Shown here piece after piece: positions 33,928 through 49,000 of a stretch of 64,000 bases of DNA; the first letter of the stretch is position 1; every line of letters begins with the position of its first letter. Source of the DNA: Amaranthus tricolor (lineage: Eukaryota; Streptophyta; Magnoliopsida; Caryophyllales; Amaranthaceae). Location of the stretch: assembly GCF_026212465.1 (NCBI RefSeq), contig NC_080052.1, positions 17,322,239 to 17,386,238 on the forward strand, written 5' to 3'. The notes beneath the pieces are model-generated. The model was given only the letters and a program-made list of their open reading frames with translations, was not told the DNA's origin and searched no databases. The translations under genes and the position numbers were made by a program.

Positions 33928-34479
33928 TTACAACTGAGTCTTTAACTCTTGCATTTCTGAGGGTGCCATTCTATAGGGGGGTTTAGAAATAGGAGCGGTA
34001 CCTGGAATCAAATCAATCCCAAATTCTACATCTCTTCCGGGAGGGATTCCAGGTAATTCTTCGGGAAATACATCTGGATAGTCTCTGACTATGGGAATGT
34101 CTTCAAGCTTAACACCTTCGGAGACTTCAGTCACTTTGCACAAGAAAACTTCATTCCCTTTCCTTTGTATTTTCATCATCTTCATAGCAGAGACGATCTT
34201 CACACCAGGCTTTGCTTTGGTGTTAGAATAAGAAACTCTCTCCCCTTTATGGTTTCTCAACACCACCTTCTCATCCCTACAATGGAATACAGCTCGGTAT
34301 TCCTTCAACCAATCCATGCCGAATATCACATCGAATTCGTCCATGGGGAACTCTTTAAGATTTGCAGTCAATTCTACCTCGTTAATGATAACATGAACGC
34401 TTTGAAAAGCGCGATGACAAGAAATTTTCTCCCCATTAGGAAGGGAGATCACAGATTTAACAGACATAGAAGAGTTCAA
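33928..34479 (-). pseudogene. Tekay protease end and RT start
   Basis: FDVIFGMDWL is the end of the retropepsin. VRDYPDVFPEELPGIPPGRD..PPYRMAPSEMQELKTQL is the standard Ty3/Gypsy RT opening, followed by a stop. Confidence 0.88.
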
Positions 34480-35524
34480 CTTGGCTTTTCAATAAAGGAA
34501 GAAGAGATGAAAGAAACAGTAGCACCAGTATCAAATAAAACATAAGCAGGAATAGAGTTCACGAGAATAGTACTGGCAATGACATCAACATTCGATCCTT
34601 CCTCGGTTTCGGTCATATTATAAACCCTGTTGCGGAGAGGGGCATTACCACCAGTAATTGTCTTGCCTGCATCAGAATTCTTAAGGCAAGAGTACGAACG
34701 GTGACCCTCACCATTGTAATAGAAACACTTGACAGCAGAACCATCACAATTTTTGCCAGGGTGCCAATCTTTCTGGCACTTGAAACACTTCTTCGGTCTA
34801 GAATCAGAAGTACTCCCCTTCTTTGCAGGAATAAGCTTAGACTTCTTGGAGGGGTTTGCAGTATGAAATGAGGGAGGGGGCCTCTTGGATGTGAGAGCAC
34901 GCCTAGCAGCTTCTTCCTCCTGAACTGCAGCATAAGCACTAAGGGCAACTTCATAAGCCCTTTGGAAAGTAGCAGCACCTGAACACATCACTGGTACTCT
35001 AATCCGGGCGTCTAACCTCCTCACATACAACCTCATTTTCTCAGCTTCAGAAGGGATCAAAATAGCAGCAAAACGAGACAACTCTGTGAAGTTGTCAGTA
35101 TATGCTTGCACTGACATAGAACCCTGTTCCACAGAGAAAAACTCTTCTCTTTTCAGCCACCTCAACTCGTCCGGATAGAATCTCTCCTTCAACTTCGTGG
35201 AGAATTTTTCCCACCCAAAACCAGTGGTAGCAAGACATTCAGCTTTGACCATACCCCACCAGTTGTCAGCCTCTTTCTTCAGGTAATACGAGCCAATTGC
35301 TACCTTTTCAGCATCCGGACAGCCGGTCGCGTCAAAGAGTTTTTCTATCTCACGCAGCCAACCTCATAGTCTGGGGGACGATGACGATCAAACCGATCAA
35401 AGACAAAATGGTTGTTAGCCAGACCAGTGGATCGATTTGCGAGGGCAATAATAGCATCCTCTAGAGCTCTCAGACGTTGGCGGGAAGACTCCTTCTCAGC
35501 AGAGGTTCTTCTTCTAGGAGGCAT
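34480..35524 (-). pseudogene. gag: Tekay gag and protease start
   Basis: ATG at 35524 (MPPRRRTSAEKESS). A frame break near 35360 precedes the retrotrans_gag domain (WEKFSTKLKERFYPDELRW, FTELSRFAAILIPSEAEKM). Two zinc-knuckle-like motifs follow, CFKCQKDWHPGKNC and CFYYNGEGHRSYSC, both with altered residues. The retropepsin begins with AYVLFDTGATVSFIS (catalytic DTGA). Confidence 0.88.
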
Positions 35525-35671
35525 CCTACAAAAAAGAAATTTATATATAGTCTTACATACTTCCTTGCTTTTCTAAAAGCAATTCCCATTTCTTACTACC
35601 CAAGTAATGCTCACCCTATGGTCAAGTAGATTGCTTAGATTCCAAGTAACTTACTCAAACCAGCCTCAGAA

Positions 35672-35690
35672 CCGTTCAGCTCTATACCAA
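35672..35690 (-). promoter_or_regulatory. Tekay primer binding site
   Basis: Minus strand TTGGTATAGAGCTG, one base inside the 5' LTR. It resembles the initiator Met-tRNA site with one base lost. Confidence 0.7.
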
Positions 35691-35691
35691 C

Positions 35692-38738
<3,047 letters not shown>

Positions 38739-38824
38739 GGAGTGCCTCCTAGGTTCTCAACTACAGCCCGTGAGGATGACTCTACCTCCATGGTTTTGCT
38801 TTGTCTTATTTTACGAGGTGCCAT
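38739..38824 (-). pseudogene. Start of the split 'plant transposon protein' gene
   Basis: ATG at 38824 encodes MAPRKIRQSKTMEVESSSRA, a short basic N-terminus. It runs into the Tekay insertion and resumes at 26926. A pyrimidine-rich leader and a TATA box (TATATAAA, minus strand, 39015-39022) lie upstream, with an array of ATTCG/CGAAT palindromes beyond. Confidence 0.55.
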
Positions 38825-39029
38825 AATTGTGTGGGGAAGAGGATCAATTTGTTGTTGAGAAAGTATAAGGGAGTGGTTTGTGGTGGTTTTAGTGGTGGTT
38901 TGTGGTGGGTGATGTGGTAGAGTATGGGATAATGTGGGAGTTGGGGTATATGAGAAAGGGAGGAAAGAGGGGGAATAAGGCATGGGTGTGGAGAATTTCG
39001 GATGGAGAGTGGGGTTTATATAGAAAAAC

Positions 39030-39410
39030 GACGCTATTCGACCGAATATACAAGTTATTCTATCGAATAAGGTCCATTCGGCCGAATGAAAGGTCCTACT
39101 TAGCCGAATATCGAACAAGCCAACATTTTCTTCACTATCGCATTCGACCGAATGAAGCTGTCATTTGACTGAATGAGCTTCATTTAATCGAATACGTGCG
39201 TATTCGCCTATATCAAGAACTTTCAAAGAAAATAATCAAACTCATCAGTTGCATTCGATCAAATGTGGTATGCATTCAACTGAATGAACCTCATTTGATC
39301 GAATCTGTTATCATTCAACATTATTAAGGGCTTTACTCAAAAATTTACATTGAGCATTCGCCCGAATGGCATCACTCATTCGGCTGAATAAGTATAATTC
39401 GCTAAATTGT
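39030..39410. repeat. Array of ATTCG..CGAAT palindromes upstream of a TATA box
   Basis: About a dozen variants of ATTCGACCGAAT, ATTCGGCCGAAT and CATTTGATCGAAT at irregular spacing. The same motif fills the U3 part of the Tat LTRs at 40091 and 53384. Confidence 0.8.
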
Positions 39411-39779
39411 TTCTTAGTTCATGAATAACAAAACTTCATCATCAATATAGTTCTTCGCCACACACCATTCCCAAAAGAGCCCCTAACACCATAAAATATA
39501 TCCATTCCCAAACCAAGAGCATTGCACAAATAGAACCATAAAGAAATTCCAAAAGCAAACAGGGTTACCTCCCGTAAGTATTTTGTTTTACGTCGTTCAC
39601 ATCGACTCAGCTGGGACCAACACCCAAAAGCATCACAAAACAAACTTGGAAGCAAAACCAACCGCCACAAAACCAACAAAACTCAACATAATGATGCTCC
39701 AAAGATCAGATACTTGTTTTAAACCAAGGCATATGCTAATCTCTCAACTGCAACATCAACTAACCTAATTCTCTCAACC
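39411..39779. other. Retroelement-derived spacer
   Basis: Contains GGGTTACCTCCCG (about 39563), a motif like the one near 23124 and typical of Tat/Athila noncoding regions. No gene is supported. Confidence 0.4.
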
Positions 39780-40090
39780 GTGTCGAACTCGTGAAGATTG
39801 ATTTCATGGAAGAGACAACATCTCCTATGATCATGAAAAAAAGTTCAAACACGCATTCTCATCCCCTGGAGAATATCATCAACAGATCCTCAAAGCGGTA
39901 TTCAAACCAGATTAAAGATTTATTATGCTTCCTTATATTTGTCTCTTTCATTGAACCTAAGACTCATGATGAAGCTCTGTAAGAAGCTGAATGGATTGTT
40001 GCCATGCTAAATGAGCTAAATGAGTTCAAGAAAAACAAAGTATGGACATTGACCAGATGATCGGAAAATCATTGGAACTATATGGGCATT
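39780..40090 (+). pseudogene. Copia pol fragment, linker before RT
   Basis: FVSFIEPKTHDEAL, a stop, then EAEWIVAMLNELNEFKKNKVWTL and the start of the RT motif, in the order typical of Copia pol. Interrupted at 40090 by a Tat solo LTR; continues at 41534. Confidence 0.8.
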
Positions 40091-41528
40091 TGATGTGCTC
40101 ATTTTTAGAGCACATTTATCTCCTCATTGTAGTGTCGAGTCTTGCGTTTTAGAATGTTTTTTATACACTTTACGCATGATTTTACCTTGCTCTTGTCTCC
40201 ATAGTGTTTTGAGGTAATTTCAAGTATTTTCGGACATTTCAAGGTATTTCACGTTGCGTACGAGACTTAGGCACTTTGATCGAAGATTAGAGGCGCGTAT
40301 CGGAGCCATGGCATGCTTTCCAAGCCCTACTCAAGGTCCTCGCAAAGTCCGGAAGCCATCTAAAGCTTCAAAGATTCGATTGGGCCAAGAAGAACAAGGA
40401 TTTGACCGAATCCAAGTGCCATTCGGTCGAATGCTACTGGGTTCAGGCGAATGGACTATAGCTTTGGGCGAATGACTTCAAAACTCTATCAAAGTGTGCC
40501 TGGACTTGCTGGAAACCCCGAATGGAGCCCTATTCGGTCGAATGGGTGCCCATTCGGGTGAATGCATCATCAATTCGGCCGAATTCAGGCCCCAGACTGC
40601 GCGACTTCTTTTCTTCGCAAACCAAACTTCGAGGGCTTTTAGGGCTTTTTACCCCTTTTGTTCTTTAGCTTATAAATACCCCCTTGTATCTGAATAAAAC
40701 CCATGTCTAGTTTGAGTGCCTTAGTGCCTCATTTTATAACATCAAACCCTTTAATGCTTTCTCTAGTTTTTGCCCTAGTGTAGACTTGTAGTTCTTCATT
40801 TATGCTTTCATCTACTTTTATGTAACTTCATTTATGTAAGTTTATTTCTTTAATGCTTTGATGTCTTTATTGCTTTCCTCTATTGCTTCTTTCTATTGCT
40901 TTTCTTTAATGCTTTCATTTAATGCTTTCTTAGTTTAGATTTAATGCTTTCATGTTCTTCAATTCCTCTAATGCTTTCCTTGTTTATTGCTTTTATCTCT
41001 AGTATGTTAGAGTAGTTTCCTTAGGGGTTTTAGGTTATAGAAACCCTAGGTTTTGTCTTGTCTTTAATGTTTAGGATTAGGGTTGAGGTTGATGATGGTT
41101 GTTGATAGATATTCGATTCGAATCTTGTCCTGCCACTCCTAGAGAGACATAGGGCGATTATAGGTCGTTCGTGTGGCTTATAGGGTTACCAACTTCCTCT
41201 CGATATCTAGAGTGTCTTGATTGATTATCATTCGAACTCCTTTGACCTAGCTTATTTTAATTTCCAATAGACCATCCTAGGGTGGACATAGCCCGCTTGT
41301 CTTTCATTGTTGAGTTTTGCTTTTTATCCTTGTTATTAGTTAAGTTCACCCACCAACCAACCTTCCATATAACTTTCCCACACCAAGTCTTAAGTCTAGT
41401 ATCCCTTGTCCTTGTGGTTCGACCCCCGACTTACCATTACACTCGTTGTATTAGTATCCGGATGATTATAAATATTGTTTGTATAACTAGGCTTTTAGTA
41501 TTAACGACGTGCTAGGATCCGGTTATCA
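40091..41528 (+). mobile_element. Tat-type solo LTR
   Basis: TGATGTGCTC...GGTTATCA, 1438 bp, with target duplication GCATT (40086-40090, 41529-41533). It opens with the hairpin GTGCTC..GAGCAC. ATTCGGTCGAATG-type palindromes lie at about 40405-40585, and a TATA box TATAAATACC at 40671-40680. A T-rich stretch and GTGGTTCGACCCCCGACTTACC precede the end. It aligns along its length with the LTR at 53384 and splits a Copia pol frame. Confidence 0.93.
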
Positions 41529-41533
41529 GCATT

Positions 41534-42756
41534 TCACAACAAATGTGATGAAAACGGGAAGGTAATAACAAAGTTGCACTTGTTGCAAAAGGTTACAATA
41601 AAGAGAAAGGTTTTGATTATGAAGAAACTTTTGTACGTGTTTCCAGAATAGACACTATTAGAATGTTGTTAGCTTTTGCTTCTTTCATGCATATTAAACT
41701 TTATCGAATGGATGTTAAATATGCTTTTCTAAATAGTTATCTTAACAAAGAAGTGTATGTTGATCAACCTCCTGGTTTCGAAACTGAAAAGTTTCCAAAT
41801 CATGCTTTTATTTTGGAGAAAGCTCTCTACGTATTAAAGCAAGCTCCTAGATCTTGGTATGAAAGATTCTCAAACTTTTTAATGGAAAGTGGTTTTTAAG
41901 AGAATTGATAGACAAGACACTCTTCATTAAGACTCAAGGTAGAGATATGTTGAATGTTCAAATTTATGTTGATGATGTAGTAACATTTGTCTTAGTAAGG
42001 AATTTTCTGATCTTTTGGGGGAATTGATGTTTCTCAAAAAGTATAACTTGGACCAAGCCAAACCCTCGAAGACTCCCATGAGTTTTTCATGATGTCTTGA
42101 ACAAGAGTTTGACCGTAAGTCCATATATCAGAAGCTATATCGAGGTATCATCAGCTCATTACTTTTTTTAACAACTTGTAAACCTGATATTATGTTTGTT
42201 GTTGGTGTTTGTGCTTGTTTTCACGGTAACCCTAAAGAATCTCACATTATAATGGTAAAGAGAATCTTTAGATATCTAAATGGAACTCGAGACCTTGGTC
42301 TTTGGTATCCCAATAATAGTGATTTCATGTTAGTTGGATATTCGAATTTCGATTTTGTAGGTTATACGGTTGATAGACAGACTACTACATGGAATTGTCA
42401 AGTTTTGGATCCTCTCTCTATTCCTGTCAGTAAAAGAAACAACACTTTGTGGCTCTATCATCAGCCGAAGCTGAATACATATCCGCAGTTTCATGTTGTG
42501 CTCAAATCCTAAGATGTCTCAAAAACTAAGGAATTTAGAATTTGACTACAAGGAAGTTCCAATAAAATATGACAATACAAGTGTTATCTTAATAACAAAG
42601 AATCTAGTTCAACACTCTCATACTAAGTATATTGATGTGAGGCATCATTTTATACGAGATCACCACAACAAGAAGGACATCATATTTGGCTTTATTCCAT
42701 CCAAATTTCAAGTTGCGGATATTTTCATAAATCCATTGCCCAAAGATAGGTCCAAC
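41534..42756 (+). pseudogene. Copia pol fragment: RT and RNase H
   Basis: Resumes the interrupted frame. RT motifs are [49 protein letters not shown] and LKQAPRSWYERF; the catalytic box region reads VQIYVDDV and is followed by frameshifts. RNase H remnants are GYSNFDFVGY, KYDNTSVILITKN and DVRHHFIRDH, then FINPLPKDRSN. Decayed throughout. The last codons lie beyond the MITE, ending at TAG 43345-43347. Confidence 0.85.
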
Positions 42757-43291
42757 CATAGTTATTAGAATCTCGATTTTGATCTACGATTCTACGATTC
42801 TGCGATCTAAAGTAAGCGACCGATCCGGATCGTAGGTAGGATCGTAGTGTCATAGAATCGTGCGATCCTACTTAGCTCAAGAATTTAGGTGGTAGGATCA
42901 TAACACGATTCTACGATCCTACGATCCAACTATCCGATCTTACATAAATTTCAATGTTAAATTTTTTCAAATAATTCAAATTTTACATATGTATAAATAT
43001 ATATTTAAAATAATTATATCAATATCAGTACAAAATTACAGGTTTTTCTTAAGTTGCAGTTTAAAAAATATGATTAATAAAAGTATTATCTTTTAAAACT
43101 TAATAGATTAAGTCAAATATTTTTTTATTTACACTTTAAAACTTAAAATAAGAACATATATAATTGATAATAAGTAATCTAAAGCGCATTAATGCATATT
43201 TGTAGAATCGCACGATCATACGATCCTATTCTACCGATTTCGATCCTACCCCCTCAACGATCTTGGTAGAATCTCGATCCTAATAACTTTG
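42757..43291. mobile_element. hAT-type MITE, 535 bp
   Basis: Terminal repeats CATAGTTATTAGAATC and, at the other end, the complement of CAAAGTTATTAGGATC. A perfect 8-bp target duplication GGTCCAAC (42749-42756, 43292-43299) places it in the hAT class. The interior is rich in TACGATCC/GGATCGTA, so each arm can fold back. No coding capacity. It interrupts the pol C-terminal codons of the Copia fragment. Confidence 0.85.
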
Positions 43292-43412
43292 GGTCCAACT
43301 ACCTGGAACGTGATTTAGGTTTTTTAAACAAGGGTGCTCAAACTTAGAGGTAGCATCTTATTTAACTTTGTATGATTTTATATGTTGCGTGTGATCAATC
43401 TTATGTTTTCGA
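43292..43412 (+). pseudogene. Copia pol C-terminal end and 3' flank
   Basis: Reads YLERDLGFLNKGAQT then TAG (43345-43347), the usual Copia pol tail. The same ~112 bp recur at 51412-51523 with several differences. Confidence 0.7.
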
Positions 43413-43429
43413 GACAAGTGTTGATCTTG

Positions 43430-43835
43430 TCTCTAATTATTCCACGGGAATTCAAAATCTGTGGCAAGTTTTGATCTTACCACGAGAAAACTAGGTTTCA
43501 AGACAATATCACAGTCGTACCCAAAATTTTTGCCACTACTATATATATATATCGTGGCAAAGATGCACTTATGCCACAAATTATGCCACGGGTAAATATA
43601 TATCGTGGTAAATAAACACTTATGCCACGGGTAAATTAATATCAAGGCCAACAAGCACTTGCACCACAAATCATGCCACGGGAATTTTTTTGTGGCAAAC
43701 AAAAAGTTGTACCAAAAATTATGTCACAGGTAAATATTTATCGTGACAAAAAAATTTGTGCCACCAATTATGTCACGGGTAAATATTTATCGTGGCAAAT
43801 AAAGAATTATAAATCACGGGTAAATAGCTATTGTG
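43430..43835. repeat. Subterminal-type repeats (TGCCACGG / CCGTGGCA)
   Basis: Alternating ATGCCACGGGTAAATAT and TATCGTGGCAAA units, about eight copies. Similar motifs recur at 51190-51400, ending in a CACTA-type terminus. This side has no clear terminal CACTA. Confidence 0.6.
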
Positions 43836-44326
43836 GGATTTTGTTAAAAATTATGACACCTTGATTTGAAATTTATTGCAAGTTTTCATCTTGTCACCGA
43901 TATAGTATATTTTAAGAGAAAATTAAAAATATAAAAAAAATTTATCAATGAGTTAAATTCAAAATCTTCATCCAACTTAATTAGTTCAACAATTATTAGA
44001 AAATAAGTAATTATTTTTTCCTGTTTTTTAATTTAATATAAGAAAAAAAATTCTTTAAACAATGATTCAATTCAATATATTTTAAATAAAAACATTTAAA
44101 AAAAAGTTTGAGAACCTTTTTTTCACTTACCAAATACTTAAATTAGACCTTAAACAATAATTTTAGGTAAGATTAAAGTATTTTCAACAAAAGAGAGTAA
44201 GGTTGTTTCTAAACTATTCCAAGACTTTTTCAATTTTTAATTTAATTAAAATCAGATCTTATCATCCTTTTCAATTCAAGAACACATGAAAAATGAACTT
44301 TTCTTTCTCTAACCTTACTAGACTAC
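43836..44326. other. AT-rich sequence without recognisable gene
   Basis: No feature can be supported here. Confidence 0.5.
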
Positions 44327-44605
44327 AAAAAAAAGGGAGCAATTCCGACTGAAAGTTTCCAACTAACTCAAAACAGTCGAAAATTCCCAACTAATTTTCC
44401 GACTGACAAGCGTTAGTCGGAATTTCCGATTAAATTGATACTAAATAAATTTTTGGTAGAAATCTTAAATTGGAACAAAAAGGAAAAATTTAAATTGAAA
44501 ATTTCCGACTAATCTCTAACTGAATTTTAGTAGGAAAAATTCCTACCAATTTCCGACTAAAATTTAGTCGGTAAATAAGTTGGTAAATTTTTTTGTGATT
44601 AGTCC
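44327..44605. mobile_element. Small CACTA-like nonautonomous element with CCGACTAA repeats
   Basis: Opens with ACTACAAAAAAAAGGGA and closes with TTTTTTTGTGAT, near-complementary ends. The interior has repeated TTCCGACTAA and TTAGTCGGAA in both orientations, as in many short CACTA derivatives. Ends are degenerate and the target duplication is not resolved. Confidence 0.5.
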
Positions 44606-44738
44606 ATATGAACTGACATTATGGAACACTTGGCTTGTCGTTGCCTCCCTAAGAAGTATTAGTTAGAGGATAGTATGGAGTAATTTTTTGGCCTTATTTT
44701 TAAAAGTTGGGTGTTTTTAGCATTATCTAAAAAAAACC

Positions 44739-44766
44739 ACTTATGAATAATAATAATAATAATAAT

Positions 44767-44834
<68 letters not shown>

Positions 44835-44882
44835 TAAAATATTAGTGATATACTAATATGATTAATAATACACTAATGCGAC

Positions 44883-44918
<36 letters not shown>

Positions 44919-44935
44919 TAATAATAAAAAATATC
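44739..44935. repeat. (AAT)n with interspersed ACTAATACG units, left of the LINE
   Basis: Long AAT runs broken by TACTAATATGATTAATAATACACTAATGCG; the same composite resumes at 49640, after the LINE. Confidence 0.9.
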
Positions 44936-45092
44936 TTCTACCTCAACGAAAGCCTCTCTCTCCTGCGATGGAGAGGCGATTCTAAGCCTAGGGTTAGTCT
45001 GCGTACGGCGATCCTTCGCAACAGTAACCAGGTCTCAGCGGTCATGCTCTACTGCTGGTGGCTCTCCTTCTTTGGGTAGCTACTCCCCAACC

Positions 45093-46083
45093 ATGGGACA
45101 GAGAGGGAGACCAAGAAAAGTGGTGGAACAATCTCATCCACCGCCGACCGTGGTAAAGGAAGGGTTGGTTTCAGAGTCCGGCGACCAACCTGCAGCACAG
45201 GAGAATGGTAGGAAGGTTCAGTCAAGTCGAAATTGGGCCTCGAATCTGGAAGTAGCAAGTGTGGATGACGGAGTGAGTGAAGTTAATAAAGAACAGAGAA
45301 CCTCACAACCTGCTCTCCAGTCCCCAACGCACTTATCAAGTCGTAATAGGACCTTGAATTCGAAAGCAGTAAATGGGGCAGAAGGTGAGGTTGAAGACGA
45401 AATACAGATAGTCCCACAACCTCCTGTTTCACAAAGAGAATTAGGTAAAACTACACAATCTCGAAATATTTGTAAAATTACTAATGATGACATTGCTAAG
45501 GAAGTTAAATATTTTGAGAATGTTGTGGTGTGCTTTTTTGTTGGTGTTAATCCCCCCATCATGTTCTTGACGGGTTCATTAAGCGAATTTGAAAAGACTT
45601 ATGTGTTGATAAAATTGGAATGGTGAATAATAAAGTGTTCTTGGTTAGATTTAACTCAAAAGAGGACCAGGAGAAAACTTATGGCATGACAGGGCTCTTG
45701 TTTGATAAAAAAAAATCTTTCATAATTAAGCCTTGGGATGCAAACATGTCTTATAAAAAGAGGAGCATAATGACCATGCCTATTTGGGTCAAATTACCAC
45801 AACTTAAGGTTAGGTATTGGGGTGAATCTACACTGAAAAAGATTGTGGGATAACTGGGTAGACAACACAACCATTCAAAAAGGCAGGAAAACACGAAGAC
45901 ACCATTAGGATAGAATGTAATACCCTTATTATCAGTAATGGTTTTGAGTTGTTGCAAAGCATGGAGGACAATGAAGACTTCAGGCCAAATCCGAAGGAAA
46001 AAGAAAGAAATGAGACTGGCATTACAAAGTCTACAGGGGAGGGAAATGGAGAGGACACACCTCGCTATCCTCCTGATGAATAA
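45093..46083 (+). pseudogene. LINE ORF1 (DUF4283-type), shortened and frameshifted
   Basis: ATG at 45093 in a good context (ACCATGG) begins GQRGRPRKVVEQSHPP, a basic/Pro-rich start. KITNDDIAKEVKYFENVVVC and GVNPPI..LTGSL give the DUF4283 region. The frame shifts at about 45620 into VFLVRFNSKEDQEKTYGM and WVKLPQLKVRYWGESTL, with stops near 45850. The last acidic codons end at TAA 46081-46083. Full plant ORF1 proteins are longer and usually have a zinc knuckle, which is missing. ORF1 encodes an RNA-binding protein of the retrotransposition complex. Confidence 0.75.
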
Positions 46084-49000
46084 CATACTAGCTTGGAACG
46101 TAAGAGGGCTAAACAAGGCAAGCAAACAAGACGAAGTAGCAAGGTTCATATCATGCCATAACATTAGCCTGTTTGGTCTTCTTGAAACAAAGGTAAAGAG
46201 GAACGGACTAGGCCATCTTTACCAAAATATTTTCCAGGTTGGTGCTTTACCCACAACTTGGATTGGCACAAAGGAGGTAGAATTGTATTAGCATGGAAAA
46301 GTGAAGACGTGAAGGTAGCTATCATGAGGTACCATAGTCAATATATTCATCTAGAGGTTTCTCCTATAGTTGGTAGCACCTTCTTATGCACCTTTGTCTA
46401 TAGTGCAACGGATAAAGTACCAAATCAGAGCTCCTCAACCACCTACAAGACATAGGGCAGGAAACATGCAAACCTTGGATTATTCTCGGTGAGTTCAATT
46501 GCATTGCAAACCACAATGAGAGGATTGGTACCCCCCGGCTCACAGAAATCATACCTCTGAGACAATGTATAGAGACTTGTGGCTTACACGACCTAAAGCA
46601 ATGGCAGATTCTTCACTTGGAACAATAAACAAGCACGGCAGTCTCAGGTCATGAGCAAGATTCATAGGGTCCTGGGTAATCAACAGTGGGAGGAAGCCTA
46701 CCCTAATGTGGAGGTCACCTTTCACCCGGAAGGAGAATTTGATCACACCTCTATGTTAGCCTGTTTCTTCAACCCTATCAATGCTAGAAAGCCATTCATG
46801 TTCTTCAACAATTAGGATAAAGATCCAGAGTTCAAGGCTATGGTTAATAGAATATAGTCTACAAAGATTCATGGTTTTCTGAATTTCCAGATCCTGTAGA
46901 AAATGCAGCTGTTGAAACATGTGTTGAAAGTAAAATTCTAGTAAACTCATATTGAGGACCAGCTTAGGCAGACAGAGCATCATCTTAATTTATTCAAAAT
47001 CATATGCACTCTGATCCCTTGAATCTTATGTATGCAGAGCAAGAACAGGAAGCAGCAGATATCCTAAGGAAAGTGAAAGTTGACTACACCTTTTACATTA
47101 GTCAAAAGGCCAAACTTAATTAGCTTAAGTACGAAGACAATAATGAAAAACTTTTCCACAAGAGCATCAATAACAGAAGAAATGGTAATACCATCCGAAC
47201 TCGTACTATAGATGGTACTACAACCACAGAGCAAGGCAAAATCCAGGAAGCATTCCTCCACCACTTCAAAGGCATCATGTGTGGTAAGCTAGAAAATCAA
47301 TAGAGATTCAATATGGACATCATTAGGGAAGGCCCAACTCTAAATGACCAGCATAGAAATATCCTTAATCTGCAGTTCACACCAGATGAGATAAAGGCTG
47401 TGATGTGGAGTATCCTTGATGATAAAGATCCAGGTCTTGATGGCTTTAATAGTGGTTTGTTCAAAGCAGCGTGGGATGTCGTAGGGGAAGACATAGTGCA
47501 GTAAATCTAGAACTTCTTCAATACCAGTGTACTTCTCAAAGCCTGGAATGTGACTGCCATCACTCTCATTCCTAAGAGTGCTTGCCTTAACGACCCTGGA
47601 GACTTCAGACCTATATCCTGTTGCCATGTTATTTACAAATATATTTCTAAACTTCTTTGGAATAGGTTGAAACTAGTGCTTAATGATATTATCAATAGAT
47701 CCCAAGGAGCTTTTGTCGCAGGTCGTAGCATTCTTCACAACATTCTTTTGTGTCAAGACATCGTGAAACATTATGAATAGAAGATTTGCCCCGCGAGCTG
47801 CCTCTTTAAGATTGACCTCTGTAAAGCTTATGACATGATGGACTGGGATTTCATCAAAGACATGATGATTGCTCTCAACTTTCCAGAAAAGTTTGTCAAA
47901 ATCGTCTACACTTGCATCTCCACAGCCCAGTTTACAATAATGCTGAATGGCCAACCTCTAGAGCTCTTCAGGTCGATAAGAGGTATACGACAAGGTGACC
48001 TGATGTTCCCCCTCCTATTTGTTATTGGAATGGAATACCTATCTAGAATCCTAAAAGCCTCCTGCAGATCAAGCAGGTTCAGTTTTCACCCCAGATGCAA
48101 GAAATTGGGCCTCACCCCCCTCATCTTCACAGATGATCTTATGTTGATGAGTAAAGGAGATTCTAACTCAATCTAGGTTCTTATTGAGAGCATCAACCTC
48201 TTCTCTAAGGCCTCAGGCCTTCATGTAAACTGCAATAAATCCGTGATGTTCCTAGCATGCTTGAGTAATGAACAAAAAAACTCTATGGCCGAAGGTCTCC
48301 AATTTCCACTAGGTAATCTTCCAGCCAAGTACCTTGGTGTGACCCTCTCCTCAAAGCACATAACAGCTGTAGAATGCGATGTCCTAGTTGAAAAGATGAC
48401 TAAGAGAACTAGGACTCGACATGCAAAGTACTTAACGTATGCAGCCAGACTTCAATTGGTGAATGCAGTGCTCATGAGTATCTCTAGCTATTGGTGCCAA
48501 ATGTTTATCCTCCCCAATAAATTTCTAAAGGAAATAAACTCTGCATGTCATGCATACCTATAGCATGGAGATGCCAAAAATACTTCTCCGGGTAATGTGG
48601 GCTGGACCAACGTGTGTATTCCTAAGAAGAATGGAGGTCTTGGAATTCGGAACCTCGAAATCTGGAATATTGTTGCAGTTGGGAAAATTGCTTGGCATAT
48701 CAATTCTAAGGAAGACTCGCTTTGGGTAAAATGGGTTCATGAGGTGTATATGAAAGGAGGCAGTTGGAAACTTTTTAACCCACCCGTTACCTCTAGTTGG
48801 GCTTTTAAGAAGATATGCAATGTGAAAGACATTGTGGGACTCGATGGAGCAAAATAACTATTCATTAACAAGGTATATTTGAAACTGCAACCCCCCCTTG
48901 GCAAGGCGAACTGGGCAAGGCTGGTTGGTCAAGATATGTGCTCCCAAGACAAGATTCATCCTTAGGCTCGCTTTCCACAACAAACTCAAGACCAAAGACC

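Noticed and set aside
43532..43560. CACTACTA as the left end of the CACTA-like block
   Set aside because: Subterminal-type repeats continue outside it and no target duplication is present.
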